A DNA stretch of 64,000 nucleotides from Halodesulfovibrio sp. (lineage in GTDB: Bacteria; Desulfobacterota; Desulfovibrionia; Desulfovibrionales; Desulfovibrionaceae): NCBI RefSeq assembly GCF_015482765.1, contig NZ_JADMLB010000017.1, positions 62,001 through 126,000 on the forward strand, in the 5' to 3' direction. A program made the position numbers and the translations under genes. The notes under the pieces are model-generated. The model did no database searches. It was not told the origin of the DNA and worked only from the letters and a program-made list of their open reading frames with translations. Below are positions 59,389-64,000 of this stretch, piece after piece (positions within the stretch are counted from its first letter, which is position 1; every line of letters starts with the position of its first letter).

Positions 59389-59472
59389 TGTTATGATTAC
59401 TGGAAAAATTAATTAGCGTGTGATATGCACGCAAAAAATGCTGCAAAGCTCAAAGATAATGTCTTTCAGGTC

Positions 59473-59600
59473 TTGACACTGAAGACAGGTCAGGGCTAAT
59501 TGCAGGTTTCGATGAGACTAACGCACCAAACCTAGTCGCTAGGTGTTGATGCTTTACTTACAGGTTCATCGAGAACCAAAATCAAACCTGGAGGATTACC
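59473..59600 (+). promoter_or_regulatory. Promoter and structured 5' leader of the ferredoxin gene
   Basis: TTGACA at 59473-59478 and TAATTG at 59497-59502, 18 bases apart, form a good sigma-70-type promoter. The leader of about 90 nt contains a perfect ACCTAG-TCG-CTAGGT hairpin (59530-59544) and GGTTC/GAACC (59563-59577), then the ribosome site CTGGAGG. The structure may stabilise the message of this abundant protein. Confidence 0.65.
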
Positions 59601-59789
59601 ATGGGTTACAATGTTACCGTTGATACAGACAAATGTACTGGCGACGCAGAATGCGTAGACGTATGTCCAGTTGAAGTTTTCGAAATGCAGGACGGCAAAG
59701 CAGAGCCAGCAAACGCAGACGAATGTCTCGGTTGTGAATCCTGTGTTGAAGTTTGTGAAGCAGACGCAATCACTGTTGAAGAAATGTAA
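59601..59789 (+). CDS. Dicluster ferredoxin with Asp in the first cluster motif (ferredoxin III type)
   Basis: 62 aa. Low-potential electron carrier of the cytoplasm. The second cluster motif is complete (C42, C45, C48, C52). In the first, CTGDAECVDVCP, position 2 is Asp15 (Asp14 without Met), giving C12-D15-C18-C22. This matches the known D. africanus ferredoxin III, in which Asp14 allows a [3Fe-4S] cluster that can take up another metal; it is therefore likely a 7Fe ferredoxin. Strong ribosome site and its own promoter; likely abundant. Confidence 0.95.
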   Translation: MGYNVTVDTDKCTGDAECVDVCPVEVFEMQDGKAEPANADECLGCESCVEVCEADAITVEEM

Positions 59790-59826
59790 TTCAACACGTG
59801 CGTTTTTTCGCATGCTTTGATTTTTG

Positions 59827-59862
59827 AACCGGACAGTGGGGTCACTCGCTGTCCGGTTTCAT
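59827..59862 (+). terminator. Intrinsic terminator after ferredoxin
   Basis: AACCGGACAG / CTGTCCGGTT with a 12-base loop and a modest T-rich tail. Confidence 0.78.
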
Positions 59863-60164
59863 ATATGGGCGGGCTAATCGTCTCATATATAACCTTTAAC
59901 TGTGTTCAGTGATATTTCAGAGCAAAAAATTACTTCCCACTGCAACCGTTGGTATTCAACGCATCGAAGCAAATTTTTTTATTCTACTGCCGTTCTTCCC
60001 TTGCCAGTTGGGCATTTCGTTACTAATGATTTGTTGCAGACAGGTACAAGGTTGCCAGTACCTGTTTCACTACTACTTAGAAATTTATTGCTCCAATCAT
60101 TGATTATAAAAAGGCTACCGAATCGGGACACCTAACGGGTCTACGGGGGGTAGGGAGTTTTCTG
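59863..60164 (+). promoter_or_regulatory. Upstream region of the ykgJ-TPR operon
   Basis: About 300 bases, AT-rich, without a supported gene; open frames on the + strand lack ribosome sites. The ribosome site AGGGAG for the next gene is at the right edge. No operator is evident. Confidence 0.4.
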
Positions 60165-60836
60165 ATGAAGTTGGATTTTTCTGAATTTTTTGCACAATAC
60201 GAAGCACTTGTTGCTGAAGTAGATTCCGTTTTTAATCGTGTAGCTGATATGCACAGCGACTGTATTAACTGTGGTTCCGGCTGCAGCGACTGTTGCCATG
60301 CATTGTTTGATGTAAGCCTGATTGAAGCGTTGTACATAAATCACAAATTTCTCGAACAGTTCCCGTTTGGCGAAGAGCGCTCTAATATCGTAGAGGCTGC
60401 CGGCGAAGCGGACCGTAAGATCTACAAACGTAAGCGCCAATTGTACCGCGACTCCATGAAAGGTGCCGAGCCTCGTGAACTTCTTGAAGCGATGGCTAAA
60501 GAGCGTATCCGCTGTCCTCTTTTGAACAGTGAAGATAAATGTACCATGTACGACGCTCGTCCAATTACATGCCGACTGTACGGTATTCCAACCAATATCG
60601 GCGGCAAGGCACACACTTGCGGGCTTTCAAAATTTGAACCCGGCAAACCGTACCCGACTGTATCTTTGGATATTATTCAGGATCGACTTGCTAAAATCAG
60701 CCTTGATCTGTGTAAAGCAATCAAGTCTAACTACAAAGAATTGCCGGGTGTTTTTGTTCCTGTGTCAATGGCTCTTATTACTAACTACGACGAAGAGTAC
60801 CTTGGTCTTAAAGAACCTAAGAAAAAGGGTGCGTAA
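60165..60836 (+). CDS. YkgJ-family cysteine-cluster protein
   Basis: 223 aa. Cysteine-rich zinc or Fe-S chelating family (PF03692): CINCGSGCSDCCHALFDVS, RCPLLNSEDKCTMYDARPITCRLYG, and HTCGLS. The function of these proteins is not known; they are thought to bind metal. It is the first gene of a three-gene operon whose genes overlap. Start ATG behind AGGGAG. Confidence 0.9.
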   Translation: MKLDFSEFFAQYEALVAEVDSVFNRVADMHSDCINCGSGCSDCCHALFDVSLIEALYINHKFLEQFPFGEERSNIVEAAGEADRKIYKRKRQLYRDSMKGAEPRELLEAMAKERIRCPLLNSEDKCTMYDARPITCRLYGIPTNIGGKAHTCGLSKFEPGKPYPTVSLDIIQDRLAKISLDLCKAIKSNYKELPGVFVPVSMALITNYDEEYLGLKEPKKKGA

Positions 60837-61225
60837 TGAGTATTTCCGCGAGCATGTACCGAACCGGTGCTGATCACGAATTGACGCCGGAAGAAGAAGA
60901 ACAAAAGCGGTTCATGTACGAGCAGATGGCGCCTCGCCGTCGCAAGTTCATTGACCGTATCGGATATGATAACTGGGATCCGTTCCCTAAACCGAACGAT
61001 CCTATGGAATTGCGTATGGACCTTTCCAAACGCACCACACAGCAGCTCGTTCGCGAGTTTCTCCAGTCTCATAGAGGCCAGTATTCCAACGACTACGGTC
61101 GCGGCGCGTTAGAAACGGCTGTCGGCATTGTCAATAAGGATGAGAAGTACCGCGGCATTTTCGATTTCTGCGTTTGGTATTACAACCTCTTGCTTGAAGA
61201 AGGGCATATAAGTCATGACGACTAA
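60836..61225 (+). CDS. Unknown protein, operon with ykgJ and TPR gene
   Basis: 129 aa soluble, charged, not recognised. Starts MSISASMYRTGADHELTPEE and contains MAPRRRKFIDRIGYDNWDPF, then a helical C-terminal half with LVREFLQSHRGQYSNDYGRGA and FDFCVWYYNLLLEEG. One base overlap with the upstream stop (TAATG) and 11 bases overlap with the TPR gene, so it is certainly translated as part of the unit. No domain is visible. It could be a partner or substrate of the TPR protein. Confidence 0.8.
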   Translation: MSISASMYRTGADHELTPEEEEQKRFMYEQMAPRRRKFIDRIGYDNWDPFPKPNDPMELRMDLSKRTTQQLVREFLQSHRGQYSNDYGRGALETAVGIVNKDEKYRGIFDFCVWYYNLLLEEGHISHDD

Positions 61226-61847
61226 AGAATTCGCAAGTATTGAAGAATATATTGCATTTTTGCGTAAAGAGATTGATGAGAATCCAGAATGTGCAAACCA
61301 CCATTACAACCTTGGTGTAGCACTTCTTTCTGCTCGTGACTGGAGTGGTGCAGAGGCAGCATTCCTCGAGTGTATCCGTAACTCCAGCCGCTTTGCTGAA
61401 GCATATGTTCAGCTCGGTGGTATCTGCATGCAGCGTAACGACCTTGAAGGTTGTATGCAGTACAACAAAGAAGCTGCACAGTGTCGTGCTAAATTCCCTG
61501 TGCCTTGGGCAAACATGGCGTTTGTTCACCTCCAGCAGGGTAATGCAGAAGAAGCTATTAAATGTGCTATGAAAGCCCTTAAATGGGACCCTGATTTCGT
61601 TCAGGCTCAGGCTACTATTGCTTCTGCTCACTACATGCTCGGCGAACTGGATGACAGTGAAAAAGTTTCTAAAAAAGCTATTGCTGCATACCCTGCGTTT
61701 GCACCTGCATACAACAACCTCGCTCTCGTAGCTCTTGAGCGTGGTGATTACGATGTAGCAATCGAAAACGTAGACAAAGCAATTGAGCTTGGCTTTGAAG
61801 TTGATCCTAACTTCCTTGCTGAACTCGCTCCGCATCGTAAAGCGTAG
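61215..61847 (+). CDS. TPR-repeat protein
   Basis: 210 aa. About five tetratricopeptide repeats (for example NHHYNLGVALLSARDWSGAE, VPWANMAFVHLQQGNAEEAI, APAYNNLALVALERGDYDVA) with no signal peptide, so probably a cytoplasmic adaptor. It overlaps the upstream gene by 11 bases and ends before a strong terminator. Codon use suggests high expression. Specific partners unknown. Confidence 0.9.
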   Translation: MTTKEFASIEEYIAFLRKEIDENPECANHHYNLGVALLSARDWSGAEAAFLECIRNSSRFAEAYVQLGGICMQRNDLEGCMQYNKEAAQCRAKFPVPWANMAFVHLQQGNAEEAIKCAMKALKWDPDFVQAQATIASAHYMLGELDDSEKVSKKAIAAYPAFAPAYNNLALVALERGDYDVAIENVDKAIELGFEVDPNFLAELAPHRKA

Positions 61848-61923
61848 TGTTTTCATTGCGTCTGTTGGCGTAATGTTTGTCAGTGCACCGTTATGTAGTA
61901 TTTCGGTGTGTATTGTGAAAGAG

Positions 61924-61959
61924 AAAAGGCTGTCCTTGAAAAAGGGCAGCCTTTTTTTT
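61924..61959 (+). terminator. Intrinsic terminator
   Basis: AAAAGGCTGTCC / GGGCAGCCTTTT with an A-rich loop and eight T. Confidence 0.9.
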
Positions 61960-62237
61960 ATGCATTCAGCAGAATCTCGCCGGTATACTTATAAAAAATA
62001 CTAAACGAGTTTCTATTTGTATCATAATCACAAAAAGATACAGTGTGTTGCGCAAATGAAGAGTTGGCGGGCGCTGTAGGGGAAAAAGTACATGTTTCCT
62101 ATGGTTCTAGCCGACTGTCATTCCTTGAAAATAACGGAGTGAGGGGGTAACCTGTGCAGTCCGCGTGTTAATTTTGTTGATTTTTACATAATTGTATACA
62201 ACAACTGTTCATCAGCTTTTTACAAGGCAGGAGTGCT
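61960..62237 (+). promoter_or_regulatory. Upstream region of ftsEX
   Basis: About 280 bases, no supported gene. TTGTTG at 62174-62179 and TACAAC at 62197-62202 (17 bases apart) could be a weak promoter; TTGTTG/CAACAA there also form an inverted pair. Confidence 0.35.
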
Positions 62238-62945
62238 TTGCTTAACGTTACAAACTTGTCGCATAACTTTGGACCGTATTGGGCATTGAAAAATTGCTCT
62301 TTTTCGTTGGATAAGGGCGAATTTCTTTTTCTCACTGGCTCATCCGGTGCTGGTAAAACAACGCTTTTACGGCTGTTGTATGCCTCTCTTCCGGTTATGC
62401 GGGGAAATGTAACGGTAGCTGGGTATAATTTACGAGCTTTACCCGCCCGTAAAGTTCCTGACCTGCGCAGGCAGGTGAGTGTTGTTTTTCAGGACTTTAA
62501 AATTCTGCCGTACCGTACTGTTTATCAGAATGTGGCTATGGCTCTTGAGGTTCGAGGGCTGAATCAAGTGCACATTGATAGGCGTGTGCGTGCGGTTGTG
62601 AGAGGTTTGGGGCTTGAATCACGTATTAATATGCTGTGTGGAGAGCTTTCCGGCGGAGAGCAGCAGCGTGTAGCTGTTGCCCGTTCTGTGGTTGTGAATC
62701 CAAAAATTCTTTTAGCGGATGAACCGACAGGTAACCTTGATGAAGAACTGGCAGCGCGCATGATCGGAATTTTTAAACAATTCCACATGCACGGAACAAC
62801 CGTGGTTCTTGCGACGCACAGCAGCGATATTGTGCGGATGCATCCAGAGGCTCGTCAGCTTAGGTTAGAGCATGGCAAGATTGTTGCCGCTAACTGGCGC
62901 GGAGCGGAGATCTTTTCTGACGGAATTTCGGAGGTGCATGTATAA
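62238..62945 (+). CDS. ftsE: Cell-division ABC ATPase FtsE
   Basis: 235 aa. Walker A TGSSGAGKTTLLRL, Q-loop VFQDFKILPYRTV, signature LSGGEQQRVAVARS, Walker B ILLADEPTGNLDEE. With FtsX it forms a division-site complex that activates peptidoglycan hydrolases. Start is TTG 62238 with AGGAG close by (4 bases, short). The stop overlaps the ftsX ATG. Confidence 0.93.
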   Translation: MLNVTNLSHNFGPYWALKNCSFSLDKGEFLFLTGSSGAGKTTLLRLLYASLPVMRGNVTVAGYNLRALPARKVPDLRRQVSVVFQDFKILPYRTVYQNVAMALEVRGLNQVHIDRRVRAVVRGLGLESRINMLCGELSGGEQQRVAVARSVVVNPKILLADEPTGNLDEELAARMIGIFKQFHMHGTTVVLATHSSDIVRMHPEARQLRLEHGKIVAANWRGAEIFSDGISEVHV

Positions 62946-63817
62946 TGCGTGTATTCTTCAAACTGTTGGGACAAGGTGTTCGCGATATTGCTTTGCATCC
63001 TTGGGCGCAATTGATGACCTTGCTGGCTGTAACGTTCATAACGTTTCTGGCAGGATTAATGTTGCTGGGTGTAGGGAATCTGGACAATGAATTACGGGTA
63101 ACGCGGGGCGAAGTGGCTTTTCAGATATACTGGAAAGAAAATGCTTCGCCAGAGCGGGTAAAGACAGCGTGGAGATCTTTGCGCGGCATGGACGGGGTTG
63201 TAGAAGTTTTAACATATACCCCCAAACAGGCGCTTAAAGATTTGAGTTCTACACTCCCGGGGGGAAGCCGTGGGCTGCTTCAAGCAGAAAGCAGCCCGCT
63301 ACCCTATACGGCGGTTATAAAATTTGCGCATCGCTCCGGTGATGTGGCAAGTTGGAAAAAGGCGACCCTTGCCGCACTGAAGGGACTTCCCGATGTGCGC
63401 TCCGTTCGTTCAAGCAGTTTAAAAGATGAGGTTAGCCGTGCATGGCAGGAGCTTTCCAGCACGTTTATGGCACCGGTACTTGTCTTTTTAGTGCTTATTC
63501 TTTCCATGGCTGTCGGGAATACGATGAAGCTTTCACTCATCAGCAGACAGGATGAAATTGAAATTCTCAAACTGGTGGGTGCTAAAAACTGGTATATTCG
63601 AACTCCATTGTTGGTCGGCGGAGCACTGCTGGGCAGTGTCGGCGGTCTTCTTGGTGTTGCCGGATTATACGCAGCTTGGTGGAACTTGAAGGACACGTTT
63701 AATTTTGCCCCGCTTTATTGGGAGCTTCACTTTTTGCCTGTAGACCAAGCGCTGATGCTTATACTTATTCCGATGCTTGTCGGTTGTGTCAGCAGCTGGG
63801 TTGCTGTTCGTAATTAA
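62945..63817 (+). CDS. ftsX: Cell-division permease-like protein FtsX
   Basis: 290 aa. One N-terminal membrane helix (LMTLLAVTFITFLAGLMLLG), a periplasmic loop of about 120 residues (TLPGGSRGLLQAESSPLP inside), and three C-terminal helices (PVLVFLVLILSMAVGNTMKL, then VGGALLGSVGGLLGV and the end). Cytoplasmic DEIEILKLVGAKNW is the family signature. Overlaps ftsE by one base. Confidence 0.93.
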   Translation: MRVFFKLLGQGVRDIALHPWAQLMTLLAVTFITFLAGLMLLGVGNLDNELRVTRGEVAFQIYWKENASPERVKTAWRSLRGMDGVVEVLTYTPKQALKDLSSTLPGGSRGLLQAESSPLPYTAVIKFAHRSGDVASWKKATLAALKGLPDVRSVRSSSLKDEVSRAWQELSSTFMAPVLVFLVLILSMAVGNTMKLSLISRQDEIEILKLVGAKNWYIRTPLLVGGALLGSVGGLLGVAGLYAAWWNLKDTFNFAPLYWELHFLPVDQALMLILIPMLVGCVSSWVAVRN

Positions 63818-63880
63818 TGCTGCACGTGTTGCGGCAGCTCATATTTTTGATTGACCAGAAACACTACAGGAAGCTTAACT

Positions 63881-64000
63881 ATGCGTAGTAAAAAAATGAC
63901 AGGCGGTCTTGAAAAAGCGCCGCATCGCTCCTTGCTGTACGCTCTCGGGCTTACACGTGAAGAAATTTCCCGCCCGCTTGTGGGTGTTGTTAACGCAGCC
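63881..64000 (+). CDS. ilvD: Dihydroxy-acid dehydratase, N-terminal part (continues past window)
   Basis: The last 40 codons of the window read [20 protein letters not shown] and then [20 protein letters not shown], the conserved start of IlvD, the Fe-S dehydratase of branched-chain amino acid synthesis. ATG 63881 has AGGAAG upstream. The rest lies outside. Confidence 0.9.
   Translation, partial: MRSKKMTGGLEKAPHRSLLYALGLTREEISRPLVGVVNAA

Noticed and set aside
59902-60135. Small open frames between ferredoxin and the ykgJ gene
   Set aside because: Two overlapping frames, neither with a ribosome site or protein-like composition.

Overview
The window reads as chromosomal core sequence of a sulfate-reducing deltaproteobacterium (Desulfovibrionaceae). 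Its moderate GC content and the protein sequences suggest a Halodesulfovibrio-like species; that genus call is inference. Supporting signs are a multiheme c-type cytochrome fused to a cytochrome bd-like membrane core, a 7Fe ferredoxin closely resembling ferredoxin III of Desulfovibrio africanus, the hydrogenase maturation gene hypF, a stand-alone AICAR transformylase and several Desulfovibrio-type conserved unknowns. I see no rRNA, tRNA, CRISPR array, transposase or prophage. Most transcription units end in a clear intrinsic terminator with A and T tracts on both sides, many placed between convergent genes.

Layout. 1-9.3 kb: the end of an acyltransferase (aminolipid synthesis type), an NhaC antiporter, a helicase fused to an RNase H-like nuclease, and a two-gene bd-like/multiheme cytochrome operon. 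9.7-16.5 kb: coaX, eno, exonuclease III, an M24 peptidase, a Sel1-repeat protein, a SpoIIAA-like protein and serine dehydratase. 17-25.3 kb: an OmpP1/FadL porin, asnS, a DsbA-like protein, icd, a sigma-54-driven amtB-glnK nitrogen operon and aroE. 25.3-28 kb: a candidate sigma-54-dependent small RNA, an acyl-CoA synthetase and a Dabb protein. 28-38 kb: nucleotide and histidine synthesis (carB-purF-kdsD operon, hisHF, purA-holB). 38-49 kb: MltF-like transglycosylase, AICAR transformylase, RNase II, plsY-thrC and comEC. 49-54 kb: a structured possible RNA, a lone receiver protein, a ThiS-like/TtuA-like sulfur-transfer pair, and an AMP ligase with an HTH-cupin regulator. 54-64 kb: hypF, an inverted pair of dispersed repeats, cobT, a DegP-like protease, ferredoxin, a YkgJ/unknown/TPR operon, ftsEX and the start of ilvD.

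The most noteworthy items are the sigma-54 small-RNA candidate at 25364-25458, the structured intergenic region at 49202-49490, the palindrome-rich sigma-54 control region of amtB-glnK whose GlnK lacks the uridylylated tyrosine, the bd-like/multiheme cytochrome fusion with an unusual CXCH site, and the MrfA/MrfB-like fusion protein. All start choices rest on visible ribosome binding sites and family lengths; no database search was run.
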